Positions 34,805-47,805 of a stretch of DNA of 64,000 nt are shown piece by piece. Under the pieces are notes generated by a model. It saw nothing but the letters and a program-made list of their open reading frames with translations. It searched no databases and had not been told where the DNA came from. The stretch covers positions 80,630,001-80,694,000 of the forward strand of contig CM077599.1 of assembly GCA_039654915.1 (NCBI GenBank), given 5' to 3'. The first letter of the stretch is position 1; every line of letters starts with the position of its first letter. Position numbers and translations under genes: made by a program. The stretch comes from Aquilaria yunnanensis. Lineage: Eukaryota; Streptophyta; Magnoliopsida; Malvales; Thymelaeaceae.

Positions 34805-36476
34805 TTAGTTTGACGTATTGGACATGATTGATGTATTTGGCATTAAAATGCTCACCCCAGTTTGAGGTGCACCATTTAACTTTAGCATTATAGAATGGCC
34901 TAAATGCACAATTTGTCCCTTAAGTTCTGTAACTCACACGAGTTAGTCCCTAAAGTATGACTCATCACAACTTACTCCTTTAAGTTTGTTAATTATTGTG
35001 ACTTAGTCCAAAAACTTAGAAAGTCTATATGAGTTAGTCCCTTTAGTAGTCATGCTTGGTTACATGACTCTTGACAATGTTAAGGACATGGCGATGTGGA
35101 TAAAACAGCAATGTTTTCTATTGACTTGGTTGGTTGGTGAACGATTTTGAAATCCTCAAAGTCTGCTGGTGCTCTCATCTTCGATTTGGGCTAAGGTTTG
35201 AATGAAAGATTATCACTCCCCTATGTCTAGTTCATCAGTGACCTTGAGCTGAAAATTTGACAAGAAATCGATGACTAAATCAACGACCAAAATCATGCTA
35301 TTACAGTTTGCTGGTGAATAATACATGGCATGGAAGGACACAAAGAACATGGGTTAAAGGTTTTCTGAATGTTCAAAGTATCATGTAAGACAAGTGACAC
35401 TTAAATTGATTATTGTAATGGCTTCCAAGTGCAATGGTTTGTTGGAAAATAAGATTCAGTCTTTCTATGATTTGTTAGTTCTCATTCTTGTTCATGAGGT
35501 GAAAAATGACCTTGTGTTGATCTTGAGATGCTTAGATTTCTTAATCAATATAGTAAATTAGATCTTCTTTTATTTTATTTTTTTGAAACCGAGTCAATTG
35601 AATAGTATGTTTAAGATGTCAAAATTTGCGGACAGACATAGCTCTAAAGAATACCTAATATGATAAATACAAACAAGAATTCCATGGATAGATTGAGGTT
35701 TAGAGATCATTCTTTTCTCATGCTTGATAAATTATCAAATCATGATTTCTCAAGTTTCTGTTGATCTTAGATATACATAAAAGTAGAACAAGATGAAGTA
35801 GTGTGTGTTTCCTCATCTACTACAAGTAAATGGGTCATGCTTTACAGATATGGATTGTGATGCTATTTTTGTACATGATTCTATTTCTTGTTTTTTTTTC
35901 TTTTTTTCCCTTTATTCCTGAAACATACATGAAAGGTAATTATGAGAGTAAACTAGAAATGAAGAATGGTAAAAGAAATAAACTATAATTGAATAAACCA
36001 GACAATAGTCTAAGTGGAATTATATCAATAATTGTGATGTTGAACATGTTTTCTCCATGAAACAGATAAATTTTTGCTCCATTGTGAAAGTATTTTGCTT
36101 CATTTAGTAGTATAAGAATTATGGTTTAGAGTGGATTGATCTAGTATTGGCCAACATTCAAGAGATGCAATTAATGAGATGCATCTTAAACAAATTATGA
36201 CTGAAGCTAAAAATGGAATGCTAAGAAGGCAATTGGGATATGACAGTGGTAAGGGTTGCAGATGTGAACAATAGTTGAAGGTAGTCATCCAACAAATAGA
36301 TGAGTTGAAGGTTTAGCATATAGGATGGGAAAGAGGATGAAAATAAGCATGTTTACCTATTTTTAGGAACGCTTTGGCAGATTGTAGTCTACGTTGTTTT
36401 ATGTCGTGGGAATGGTTAAGAAATGTTAGGTGTGTAATGCAAGTAGGTTAGGGAAAGTGTTATAGGATAAGCAAAC
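34805..36476. other. Gene-free spacer with one dispersed repeat
   Basis: 34897-35010 (GGCCTAAATGCACAATTT... to GACTTAGTCC) has a reverse-complement relative at 45592-45719. The rest is AT-rich without recognisable genes; the ORF at 36100-36288 has no known features. Confidence 0.4.
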
Positions 36477-36484
36477 TTGTTACA

Positions 36485-37897
36485 TAGGGCTGTAAACAAA
36501 TAGAGCCTTTGATGAACCATTTGACGAGAGTTCATTTATGTTCTTTTGTTAAGCTAAATGAACAAGCATGAACATAATTTTCTATTCATTTATTTAAATG
36601 AATGAACAAAAACAAGTCTATGTTCATTTATTCATGTTCATAAACAATTTGATTAGTAATCATTTATGTTCATTCCTTTATTTTTTCATTTGTTTATTAT
36701 CCATTTGTTTATTTATTAATCTATTATTCATACTCATATATATACTCATTTATCCCCAACTCTTCCAAGTTTAGCTTTTTATTGGTCACTGACGAGCCCT
36801 TAAATCCTAAATCCCTAAATCCACATTTGATTCTCCTCTTGTGTATGCCCTAACCAAAGGTATTAAATACAATTACTATTAGGTATACCGCACTCCATAA
36901 TTTTAAAGTATACGACATGGTATACAGTGCTGCATACCGTTACCGTTTTCACAAAAAAAAAAATTGTTACAATATTATTTTAACATAAAATAAATTAAAT
37001 AAAAAAAAAATTTACACCTTTTTATATTTATTCTAATTTTTCTCATCATAATTTGTCAAATATAAATAAATCATATTTGAAAGATGATATTTTTATACAA
37101 TAAAAAACCTAAAAAATATTACATATAGAGAAAATAAATATTCCTCCACCAAAAAAACTAATCTATGTATAGATGAGGAGAAAAGAAACAATACTCTAAC
37201 AATAACAATACCCAAAAGTTAGATGACTACAAACAAAAGAAAAAGTAACTGAAAAATAAAAGTAAATATTTATGCTAAAATATGTGTATTAATCATAGTG
37301 TATTGTTTTACATATTTATGTATGATATTTTTGATGCAAAATGAAAAAAAAAATTCTCACATATGCCTTGTGAAAAATAAGATACTGTAGTATACAATTC
37401 GCAGTATTTTGTGATATATCACATTATTTTTGATATAATGTAAATAAAAAGTGACCGATATGTGAAAAATATCACTATATTATGTGATATTTTGTGCAAA
37501 AAAAATTACAATGTTAAAACATTTACAGTGGGTACACCTTACTTGCTGGAAATGATATGCCGCGGTATTAAAAACTATGGTTCTAATAACTCCTAAATCC
37601 TACAAAGTTATTTTCTTTATGTTCATTCATTTATATTCACTTATGTTCATTTAAATTGTTCAACTTGTTCATATACATCATTACCAAACATGTTCATTTA
37701 TTTCTGTTCACAAACAAGTTTGTTCATTTGGTTTGTTTAATATTGTTCATGAACAAACATGAACACCATCTTTTCACTAAATGGATGAAAGAACACAAGC
37801 AAGGCATGTTCATGTTTGTGATCATCTTCTATTAAAACCTAAATGAACGACAACAAACAGAACTATTTCATGTTTGTTCGATTCATTTTCAGCCATA
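36485..37897. mobile_element. hAT-like non-autonomous element
   Basis: Imperfect inverted ends TAGGGCTGTAAAC (left) and TATGGCTGAAAAT (inverse of right), flanked by the 8-bp duplication ttgttaca/ttgttatg (36477-36484 and 37898-37905, six of eight equal). Repeated TGTTCATTTATG motifs in both orientations fill the subterminal parts, typical of hAT ends. 1413 bp with no transposase. A second TIR-like segment (36854-37580) is nested inside. Confidence 0.75.
36854..37580. mobile_element. Possible nested TIR element inside the hAT element
   Basis: The ends are roughly inverted (CCAAAGGTATTAAATAC on the left, CCATAGTTTTTAATACC read inward from the right) and the hAT subterminal repeats resume on both sides. 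The interior is AT-rich with repeated gtgatatt motifs. The TSD is weak (cctaa/tctaa). Confidence 0.4.
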
Positions 37898-37905
37898 TTG
37901 TTATG

Positions 37906-38884
37906 TACTATGTTTAAAGTTACTGTTGTATTGTTGTTTGTAAACATTACTTACTAATGAAATGCAATTACCAGATTTTCGGCATCTATTTTACATTGAT
38001 TTGGTACAAAAAGTAGTTGCGCCATTTTCAAAGTTTGATACATGTAAAATACTTGCAATGTGAAAATCCTTACAACTTTCATGCATTTAGAAGTCATGCT
38101 GTCCAAAATACATCTTGACAGAAGCATTAATAAAGGTTTAGTTACAAAAGTGGACAGTACATCAGCCGATTATCCATAATCAGTTACAAAAGTGGCAAGC
38201 AGCTCTTGGTTTTGCACAATCATATAGCATTACTCTAATACATTTAATGAACATATTCACAAAATGATTTGTGAATGCAATCCTAGCTAGAAAATAAAAT
38301 TACTGGAATTATGAAATAATAATGTTGTTGCTTTTTTAATAAAGAACATGATTGTTTTGATGTGGCAGCTTTCATTTAATATGTTGGTCCCTGATTCATC
38401 AATGAATACACCAATTCCAACAATCCCTCTTGAACCTCTGCCTAAACCCACTACCCTTACCCTTTTTTCAGCCAGCACCATCTTTTACCCCTTGGCCATA
38501 CTTGTGAGTAGCAATATGGCTTATACTAGAATGCAGTCATTATGTGTAGACTAAAATGAAGTCCAAACAGTAGGTGACAATTTTCATAAGCTTACATAAT
38601 ATGAGATACTTGCTTGGCTGACTAATTGTTGACTTTGCATATATATGTTGGTTGAACTTGGCCCTACATCTTCCTATGGAACATACCATGAAGTAGGATC
38701 AATTATATTATATGCCATATTAAGTTGATCAAACTTCTTATCAACCTAAGATTTTGACCAATTAAAATATCAACCATTTTTCCCTTTGACATCGAATTCT
38801 TCATCAACCCCCAATCCAACATGATAGCTAAAAATATGAGAACTTGACCTCCAAATATTAGCCAATATTGGCCCATCAACTCCT
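37906..38884. other. Gene-free spacer
   Basis: No gene, no RNA gene and no element ends recognised. Short ORFs at 38287-38554 overlap on both strands and match no family. Confidence 0.35.
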
Positions 38885-39078
38885 TACAAACCTAAACCTA
38901 ATCAATGGCGGACTGAGTCTCATGCCATCAACAGCTTCGTTAACACTAATTTTCAAGATGAGGAAGAGAGGCAAGGATGGGATAGGTCTTATTTTTTATT
39001 AGCAATAAAAGATATACTAATAACAGCCAGAGGCTATAAGAAATACTATAAGGATTCTACTTAAGATAACAAACCCCT

Positions 39079-39223
39079 TGTAAGACTTAGAATTGCAGCG
39101 CATCAAGCAGACTACGCTTTACATGTATTTATATATCAGTAGTTGGTTTACAGCAGGATACAAATACATAAGAAGATAAGATAAAGATGACTTCTAGACT
39201 AAGTTAACTTATTATCGCTAACA
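39079..39223 (-). repeat. 3' LTR of copia element 2
   Basis: 145 bp; it differs from the other LTR by one substitution and one single-base indel. Confidence 0.95.
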
Positions 39224-39236
39224 CACCCCTGCAATC

Positions 39237-42200
39237 TCAACTGTCGTGGGCCAATGTTGAGAGTGTCCCAAAAATGCTAGTGAAGTCGAAAAGACAAAGG
39301 CTTGGTAAGAATATCTGCAACTTGATCTTGAGTAAAGATGAACTGAACCACAAGATCCTTTTATGCAACCTTCTCACGAACAAAGTGAAAATCAACTTCA
39401 ATATGTTTTGTTCGAGCATGAAATATAGGATTAGCAGACAGATAAGTAGCTCCTATATTATCACACCATAGGACAAGAGGTTGTAAGAGATAAACTCCAA
39501 GTTCTGAAACTAAAGTCTGAATCCAAATGAGCTCTGCAGTGGTGTTGGCTAGTGCTCGATATTCGGCTTCGGTATTGGACCTTGAAACTGTGTGTTGCTT
39601 ACGTGAACTCCAAGAGACAAGATTTTCACCGAGAAAGATAGCAAACCCACTAGTTGATCGACCGTCACCAGGGCACCCAGCCCAGTCAGCATTAGAGAAT
39701 GCACTGAGTACTTGTGAGGACGACCGTCGAATATTAAGACCAAAGGAGAGCGTATGCTTCAAGTATCGAAGTATCCGCTTGACAGCAGACCAATGAAGCA
39801 TTGTAGGAGCTTGCATATACTGACAAAATTTATTGACTGCAAAGGAAATATCATGCCTAGTAAGGGTGACATATTGTAATGCTCCAACAGTGCTTCGATA
39901 CAATGTTGGATCAGGCATGGGATTTCCAGCTTCCTTAGACAATTTTTCTGTCACAGACATAGGTGTTGCAATGGGTTTCACAGCAGTCATATTGGTTTGT
40001 TGTAAGAGCTCCATAATGTATTTCTGCTGAGACAAAAGAATACCATGGGAAGAAGTCACTGCTTCAATGCCGAGGAAGAAACTGAGGGAGCCTAGGTCCT
40101 TGATTGGAAATTCAGCTTGCAATGCCTTGAGGAGTCTTTCCGTCGCATGCAAGGAAGAGCTTGTGACTAAAATGTCAGCAACATAGATGAGTATATACAA
40201 AACAATTCCGCCCTTGTTGTAGATGAATAGTGAAATATCAACCTGTGACGCCACAAAGCCCAATTCCAACAGCCTGGTGCTCAAGCGAGAGTACCAAGCA
40301 CGGGGTACTCGCTTGAGACCGTAGATGGCCTTGTGAAGCTTGCATACATGTCCTGGATATTGGGGATGTTCATACCCGGGTGGTTGTGACATATATACCT
40401 CTTCTTTTAGAAATCCATGTAAAAAGACATTTTGCACGTCTAACTGCCGAACGCTCCATCCTCTAGAATTTGCAAGAGAAAGAATGAGCCGAATTGTAGT
40501 TGGCTTCACCACGGGACTGTAAGTGTCATGATAATCTATCCCATAAACCCCTTCGCAACCAAGCGAGCCTTATGTCGATCAATGCTCCCATCAGCCTTCT
40601 TTTTTAGTTTGAAAACCCATTTGCAATCAATAATGTTCATGTTGTGGGAAGGTGGAACAAGGGACCATGTCTTGTTTTGCAAGAGTTCAACGAACTCAGA
40701 GTTCATGGCATGACACCAGGATGGATCATCCTTGGCAGCAGCAAAGCTTCTTGGTTCAATCTCACTTCTTGATGAAACAGTGGCTAGCAAAGCTCGAGAT
40801 ATAGGGTATCGAATAGTGCCATCTGTGAACTGCTTGGGTTTGCTAATATTGTTCTGTAATCGTGTGCGCAGGACGAAGAGAAGGACTAGGCAATGATGAC
40901 TCATAGGTAGACGATGAAGACTCGCCAGCCGTAGAGGATTCATCCTGAGGGGGACAGTCAAACTTCTTCGAGAAGTCTTAAGTATGTGGTGATGTAGAGG
41001 CTTCTGGAGAGACTTGGGATGTAGGCCAAGGTCCGATGAGAGGAGGAGCAAGAACCGGGAGCTGAACAGGTGGAGAGCTGGACCCATTTGTTCGTGACCT
41101 CGAATCTGTAGACATAGCCTCAAACGGAAAAATTTGTTCATCAAAAATGACATTTCTGGAAACGTAAACTCTGCCAGTAGAAGTATCTAGGCACTTATAC
41201 CCTTTGTGAAGACCACTGTAGCCAATGAACACGCATTTTGTTGATCGAAACTCAAATTTGTGTGAGTTATATAAGCTTGTAAGTATGGCCAGCAAGCACA
41301 ACCAAAAATCTTGAGGAACATATAATCAGGTTTCTTGTGAAATAGATGTTCCAAGGGAGAGAGATTGTATATGACCCGGCTTGGCATTCGGTTAATAAGG
41401 TAGACAGATGACTAGAAAGCATCGTCCCAAAATTTCAATGGCATTGATGCATGAGCTAAAAGGGACTTACCGGTTTCAACAATGTGACGGTGTTTTCGCT
41501 CAGCTGAGCCATTTTGTTGATGTGTGTGGGGGCAGGATACCTGGTGATTAATCCCAATAGCGGAGAAAAGAGAATGTAATTTTTTATATTCACCGCCCCA
41601 ATCTGTCTGAACTGCCTTTATTTTCTTATTTAAAAGGCGCTCAACATGTTGCTGAAATTTCAGAAAAATTGTGTAAACCTCAGACTTGCAAATCATGGGA
41701 TATAACCAAACAAATTTACTATAATCATCGATGAAACTAACATAGTAACGGTAGCCATTAATAGACTTAGGAGCAGGTCCCCAAACATCAGAAAATACCA
41801 AATCTAATGGACTTTTCGAAGTAAAGTTCAAGTAAGAGCATGGCAACTGATGACTCTTAGCTCGTTGACAGGCATCACACACCCTCAACTCTTTATTCAT
41901 GACATAAGGTAGATGATGTCGACTAAGGACTTGCTGAACCACTTGCTGAGATGGGTGACCGAGCTTGGAATGCCAATCCTAAAAGCTAACTCGCTCACCG
42001 GTAAGAGCACTAGCCGAATGAGAGACACCATGAGCATGTGAAGGAAACTGGTAGAGCCCATTCTTACATGTTCCTTGGAGGACCTTTTTCTTCGAGACTC
42101 GATCCTTAACAACAAAATAATCATGATGAAATTCCAGGAACACAGGATTATCACGAGTGAGCTTGCTGACTGAAACAAGATTTTTTGTGATACTGGGTAC

Positions 42201-43403
42201 ATGGAGAACATTCTTTAATTGTAAGGGAAAAACAGCAATAGAGATATTAGATGAGCCAATATTATGAATGGACAAACCTGCCCCATTACAGACTTGAACT
42301 TGATCAGACCCATTGTAGCGTTCACTCACAGAGAGATTGTTGAAACTTGAGGTAATATGGTCATTGCCTCCTGAATCTAGGTACCAATTTGGGTCAACTT
42401 GGTATGAAGGTGTATCTACCAGTCCAGCAAAGTGGTTTTGTTCTACTTGATAAGAGTGATCAAAGCGATGATGGCACTGGAGTGCTGAGTGCCCTAGCTT
42501 CTTGCATACTTGGCATATGACTACTGGGAAATTTTTATTTCCTCCTGGTTTTTTATGTGAAGGACCAGATCGTCCACGGCCACGGCCTCGCCCACGATAA
42601 TTTGGGGCTCTGCCTCCACGGTTGAAGTGGTTCTTGGTTGCTACATTGGCCGAGGATAGTTCGACTGGCGGCTGGACTGCTGCATGGTGTTGCTCAAGAC
42701 ACAGCTCATAACTTAGTAAATGCCCAAAAAGATCATTCAGGGGCATGGGATCAATCCGTGTCGTGATTGACGTAACAAGTGGATCATACTCCGAGTTGAG
42801 CCCTGTAAGGATATATGACACAATCTCATATTCCTTGAGAGGCTGTCCGATAACAGCCAAGGTATCGGCAAGGCCCTTGATGCGTTGAAAGTAGTCAACG
42901 ACATTGAGATCTTTCTTCTTTATGGTAGATAACTGGTAGCGTATCTGCATAATACGTGCATGAGATTGTGAGGCAAACAATTTTTCTAGGGCAGTCCATA
43001 CCTCATATGATGTTGTCATATTAATGACATAGGCAAAAATCTCTTCAAAAAGTGACGAGATTATGGCACTCAAGATCATTTGGTCTTGTTGGTACCAACT
43101 CTGGTACACTGGATTTGAGATAGCACTCTGTTCCGAGCCGGGAGTTTGATCACCATTGCTGGAGGCCGGAGCTAGGACGGTTGGTGGTGGCGCTGCAAGT
43201 GTGCCGTCGACGAAACCCATTAGACGCTGTCCACACAAGTAGGGTAGAAATTGGGCCTTCCAGATGAGGTAATTGTCACGGGTTAGCTTGATATTGATAA
43301 GGTGTCCAAGGTTCAAGGATGGAGTCGGCAAGAGAGAAGGCAAATTGTTGCCTGAGAGGGATGGGTTTGAGAGGAGAGAAGAAAAGGAATTTTCGGAGGC
43401 CAT
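39237..43403 (-). pseudogene. copia element 2 gag-pol, multiply disabled
   Basis: GAG starts at 43403 (MASENSFSS) and has one zinc knuckle (CQVCKKLGHSALQC). The protease D-S-G is intact (WYLDSGG). A TAG at 41979-41981 interrupts the integrase start, and another stop is at 41412-41414. Frameshifts lie near 41275, between 40980 and 40860, and near 40536. The RT frame (40512-39361) shows YVAD where YVDD is required, so a catalytic aspartate is lost. RNase H has AEYRAL and CDN motifs. A stop at 39361-39363 cuts the C-terminus, whose remaining residues (DQVADILTKPL) follow in frame. At least six lesions, although the LTRs are almost identical. Confidence 0.9.
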
Positions 43404-43443
43404 TGTTTTTTTTAGACGTGAGTCCTTGATGGCTCTAATACCA

Positions 43444-43589
43444 TGTAAGACTTAGAATTGCAGTGCATCAAGCAGACTACGCTTTACATGTATTTATATA
43501 TCAGTAGTTGGTTTACAGCAGGATACAAATACATAAGAAGATAAGATAAAAGATGACTTCTAGACTAAGTTAACTTATTATCGCTAACA
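43444..43589 (-). repeat. 5' LTR of copia element 2
   Basis: 146 bp; minus-strand TATA box GATATATAAATAC at about 43492-43504. The PBS TGGTATTAGAGCC (minus, 43431-43443) lies directly inside, the initiator tRNA-Met type with one mismatch. Confidence 0.93.
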
Positions 43590-44178
43590 CCCCTATGATC
43601 AAAAATTACAACATAAGCAGACCAGGATTTAAACACCAAACTGAGAAAGAAAGTGAATGAGGCCTAGACCCCTAGCTCGTTAGATGCAAAAATAAGGAGG
43701 CAAAGTTTCTGTAGAATAAGGTCAGGCAGACAAAATCATGTATTTATTTTTTTATATCATAATGGAATCACAAAGTTAACTTTTTAGGGATGTAAGTATC
43801 AATATCCCAAGAAAGAATATACATTCCTTTCGTTCCATTTTTCCTAAATATATTTATGTTACTGTCTTTTGATTTCTAAGTTTCCATCCTCGACCAGCCG
43901 GTGCATGATAATAATGTGTGATGATTATGACAAGATATTTCAACATCATTTTGGTTTTAGTTTGTCGGTCGACTGAGTCAGCGTCAGCCCCAAGCATGCT
44001 TAATTACTTACATATATATATGTTTGTGGAACAAATTCTCTAATCCCACGAATTAATTACTGCACTAAATGTTTATACGTACTAGTTATTTTTTTCTTAG
44101 GCATACAATTCCACTAGTTACAGCAAACATTTCAGGAGCTAAACTGGAACAGTAACTTCTCCAAAGCCTAAATATAGC

Positions 44179-45076
44179 GAACGAAAATCTTCTGTCCCCA
44201 ATACTCCTTGTCCCCTTTATGTCCCGTCCTTGTAATACTGCCAAGTGTTTATTTAACTAGCAGTAAATAATAAATTTATAGAAAGTTGACAGCATATAGA
44301 TAACAGCTACATTATTTATAAAAAAAACTTTGATCAGTTTTTGAAAACCAAAAATTTTTAGTGTAGTTAGTAAATGTTATTCATTTTCTTTTGTTTTATT
44401 TGTTTTAATAATCAAAATCATAACTTTTGTCTGAACACTTCAAAGTAAATTGATTAATCAAATGATTTTAAGGCTAACAATTTAAAATTTTCATCATTGT
44501 AGATAATCTTTACACCATTTAATAAAGAAAATTTTAATAATTTAAATTATCCATTAACAATAAAAAAATTACTACACATTTTAATTTACTAGTGAATGAT
44601 GATCAAATAATTTAAATAGAATTTTAAAAATTTATGTCATACAGTTATTCTAAGTTAAGTGATTAATCTAGTAAGATATTCAATTGAAATGTTTTCAAGA
44701 AAGAGATGTTTCTTTCAAAACTAGCGTTTTATATGCTGGTTTATCGAACAACTATATGACATGAATTTTAAAATTCTACATAAATTATTCTATAACTATT
44801 CCATAGTAAATTTAAGATGTGTGCTAATTTTTTTATAGTTAATGGAGAATTTAAATTATTAATTTTTTCTCTTAAATGATATAAAGATGATTTACAAAAA
44901 TGAAAGTTGATAATTTAGAATTAAAATTTTAAATTATTATTCTTAAAATCATTTGAATAATTACTCTGTTTTGAAATGTTCAGGAAAAAGTTAGGATTAT
45001 TTATTGCTAGTTAAATAAACACCCGAGGATGGGACATTAAGGGGACAGGGAGTATTGGGACAGAAGATTTTCACTC
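44179..45076. mobile_element. Mutator-like foldback MITE (898 bp)
   Basis: Flanked by the 9-bp duplication aaatatagc (44170-44178 and 45077-45085), the TSD size of Mutator-like elements. The ends read GAACGAAAATCTTCTG (left) and GAGTGAAAATCTTCTG (inverse of right). The inverted repeats do not stop after the TIR: with indels they continue to about 44650 and 44745, so nearly the whole element is a long imperfect hairpin with a loop of about 90 bases. No ORF, no transposase. Confidence 0.88.
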
Positions 45077-45085
45077 AAATATAGC

Positions 45086-46859
45086 TCGTCCCACTATAAA
45101 GCACATTTAAATACCAACTCATTTTTACTTGTCTAAAAACATCAAACCAATAGTACAAATACGATTCTAGTTAGTCTTCCAATCTCATCTCATCTCATCC
45201 AATTTTTCCTGCCATATTTAATATACACCGACACCATTAATTTATTCTTCAAGGTCAACTACCAGTCAAAATATGAATATGGATTACAATGGTCACCTTT
45301 GCCTACTTAGAGCTTAATCTCATCATATGGCCCCAACCTTTAATGCTGTCCCTTCTTCCAATATTGTCTCTTTCTTATTAAGTTCTCTTCCTCTGTTATT
45401 CGACAAAGAGGGTGCATTTGAATATAAATGGCCGCCTCTGTGCCCTTTTCTTTTTTCTATTCCCTACTCATGTCGGCGCCAATGCTTCCTCCTATTTTCC
45501 TTACCTTTTCTTCCACCTCAGCATAACCCCATCCAAAGCAGTTCCACATCAGCTACAAAAGTCAAGCCATCTAACTTTCTATCAATTTAAGGACCAAGTC
45601 GCAATAACTAACAAAACTTGAAAGGAATACGTCGTGATGAGTCGTATTTTAGGGACTACCTCGTGCAAGTCACTAAACTTAATTAAGGAATGAATTGTGT
45701 ATTTAGGCCTTGGTAGAAATTGTCTGGTCACACTCTTGACGATCAAGAGCTTTGCAGAGCTTAAAGCATACGATTCTACTTCAATTAATTGATCTACTTA
45801 AAATCTCAAAAGAAAAAAAAAATCTGTGTACAAATTACTCCATTATTGCATCCCGTTGTCAAAGAATTTGAAATAAATGTGATTTTTTTTAACAGATTTT
45901 TTTGTGAAAAATATATGAAAAATGTTATCGTTGTTGCAAAATATAGTCCATTGTTCTACTGACAAAAATTGAGGGTCAGACCAGGCTATATCAAAGTTGG
46001 AGAACTGATTCGTTCTTATTAAAGTTGCTGCTTTATGGTCGAGTTCTTACACAGACAAGCTACTTTATTAATAGAACCCGTTGGGTGCAGGTAGGATGCA
46101 GGTTTAGCTAACAACCTGCTCCTAACCCGCCCCGAACCCACCTCACTAAATAGTGTATATTATGTATGTAAGTATGTGTGCGTGTGTGTGTAATTATTAA
46201 AAAATAATAAAAATATTATATTCATTAAAACCACTGACACACGCCATAAACAAATGTGAAATGGCTTGACAGACACAATTCACATTTTCTTTATATTTGA
46301 CTAGCTGGTATTAATGAGGATTGTATTACTAGAATTAATTATTGTTTGGACATGGCTATTTATTGTTTTTTTGTTTCGTTCGAACATATTTATTGTTGTT
46401 ATATGAGAAATTTATCGTAGTTTACAAGTTAGATTTCTCTTAATCTCATATATATTTCTCTTAATCTCATATATAATAATTTGGCAGGTTTACAGGTCGA
46501 GAACCCGCATCTTACCTGCTACTGCAAGAGTAGGATATGAGTTTAGAAAAATCTACCCAATACGTGTTGTGGGTAAGATTCAAGTTGTATGAATTGTATC
46601 ACGGGATGAGTTTTAAAATTGTACAACCCTACCCGAATCTACCCTGTTGAGATCTCTAATTGGTTGGGATGCTAACGAAGATGATGAAGATGAGGAGTCG
46701 GACTTCGTGGGAAGAAACAGAAGAAGCAGAATTAAATGCCGAGTTTGAGTTGGCAAAATCAAACAATTCCGCTGACCCAGTAATCAAGAAGCATGACAAG
46801 TTAATTGGGACTTCAAGTTCAAAATTTTGAAAAAGACATTAAGTATTACCTAGGTAAAT
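45086..46859. other. Gene-free region with two repeat stretches
   Basis: 45592-45719 is a reverse-complement relative of 34897-35010. 46040-46650 has AACCCGC/GCGGGTT-like and ACCCTACCC motifs at both ends in roughly inverted order around AT-rich DNA with a short direct repeat (ttctcttaatctcatatat, twice, 46435-46475); it may be an old TIR element. The ORF at 45327-45590 has no family features. Confidence 0.35.
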
Positions 46860-47805
46860 ATTGACCAAAACACTTTTCCAACCAGGTTCAGCAAGAAGTT
46901 GACTCTGAGAGCGACTCCACCCTTGAGGTTTGATTTTCCACTTAAGCAGCTGGCTTCGATAATTGTCCCATCTAACGTGAGCAAAAAAATCTTCTCTGGA
47001 ACTAAACTGGGTCTAAGCAGGCCGAATAAAAATAATTAGGCCCAAGGGCTATTTTAGACCTAGACCCAAATGAGGCATTTTACAGAAAATTTCTGGTGTC
47101 CCAAGGAAACCTATTTGCAGGACCAGTTTAGGAAAAGGCCAGAAAAACAAATCAAATTGGGGACTCAGCCCGAGGTATATTGCAGAGGGGATAATCTCAG
47201 ACAGCAATATTGCTTTTTACAATGGTCAATTAAGTGAAGAAAGAGAATCGAGCTCTGTTGGTAATGTCAGAAAATTCGAGGAAGCACAGAATACTTTGGA
47301 GCTGGGTAAAAAGCTTGGAATGCAAGCAAATTGTTCAAAGCAGGATTTGATTAGGATCTCTGTGACATGGAGCTTAATGGAGGGAAGACTTCAGGAATTG
47401 GTGGCCAAGGTTCTCAATGAAGATACTCAGTATAAATATCAGAGGTTTAAAGAAGACATTAAGGGAAGAAACCTCTTGTAAGAGAATTGATTAAACAATG
47501 TTGATGTCCTTTTGTTACAAGAAACGAAAATCAGTAATGTTTCTCCTTCATTAGTTAGGTCCTTGTGGGCATCCAATAACTTTAAATTTGTAGAGAAAAA
47601 TGCGTCACGGCTATCAGGAGGCCTCCTGTGTCTAGAATCCAAACTCCTTTACCTTGTTGGATTCATTCAAATGCGATGGTTTCTTAGGGCTTATTGGTAG
47701 TTGGAACAGCATACGCTCTAACGTGCTAATTATTAATATTTATGCTCCTTAGCGTCCTGTTCAGGCAATCCTTCCTTGGCTATGTCTTCTTTTGATGGAC
47801 GTTCA
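46860..47805 (+). pseudogene. LINE 5' fragment with endonuclease start
   Basis: The frames read ELVAKVLNEDTQYKYQRFKEDIKGR near 47400-47460, and then the start of an L1-type apurinic endonuclease: LLQETKIS near 47515, followed by SLVRSLW, FVEKNASRLSGGLLCL. This is the N-terminal domain of plant LINE ORF2. Several frameshifts and stops; the copy is cut at about 47800. RT is absent here. Confidence 0.65.

Larger units (their letters stand above)
39079..43589 (-). mobile_element. Ty1/copia retrotransposon 2, short LTRs (Ale/Retrofit-like)
   Basis: 4511 bp in minus orientation with LTRs of 145 and 146 bp (TGTAAGAC...GCTAACA) and the 5-bp target duplication cccct (39074-39078 and 43590-43594). The paralogous site at about 49076-49080 is empty. 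Very short LTRs and the GAG N-terminus (LTRDNYLIWKAQFLPYL) point to the Ale/Retrofit lineage. Confidence 0.95.
38885..44001. repeat. Second direct duplication, copy C (with copia insertion)
   Basis: 38885-39078 plus 43590-44001 align with 48885-49106 plus 49922-50341. C carries copia element 2; D carries a 0.8 kb insertion instead. Many substitutions and a roughly 55-bp indel show it is older than the A/B duplication. No gene inside. Confidence 0.8.

Noticed and set aside
45327..45621. Two overlapping plus-strand ORFs next to the Mutator-like element
   Set aside because: They overlap a dispersed repeat (45592-45719) and show no family motif; not supported as a gene.
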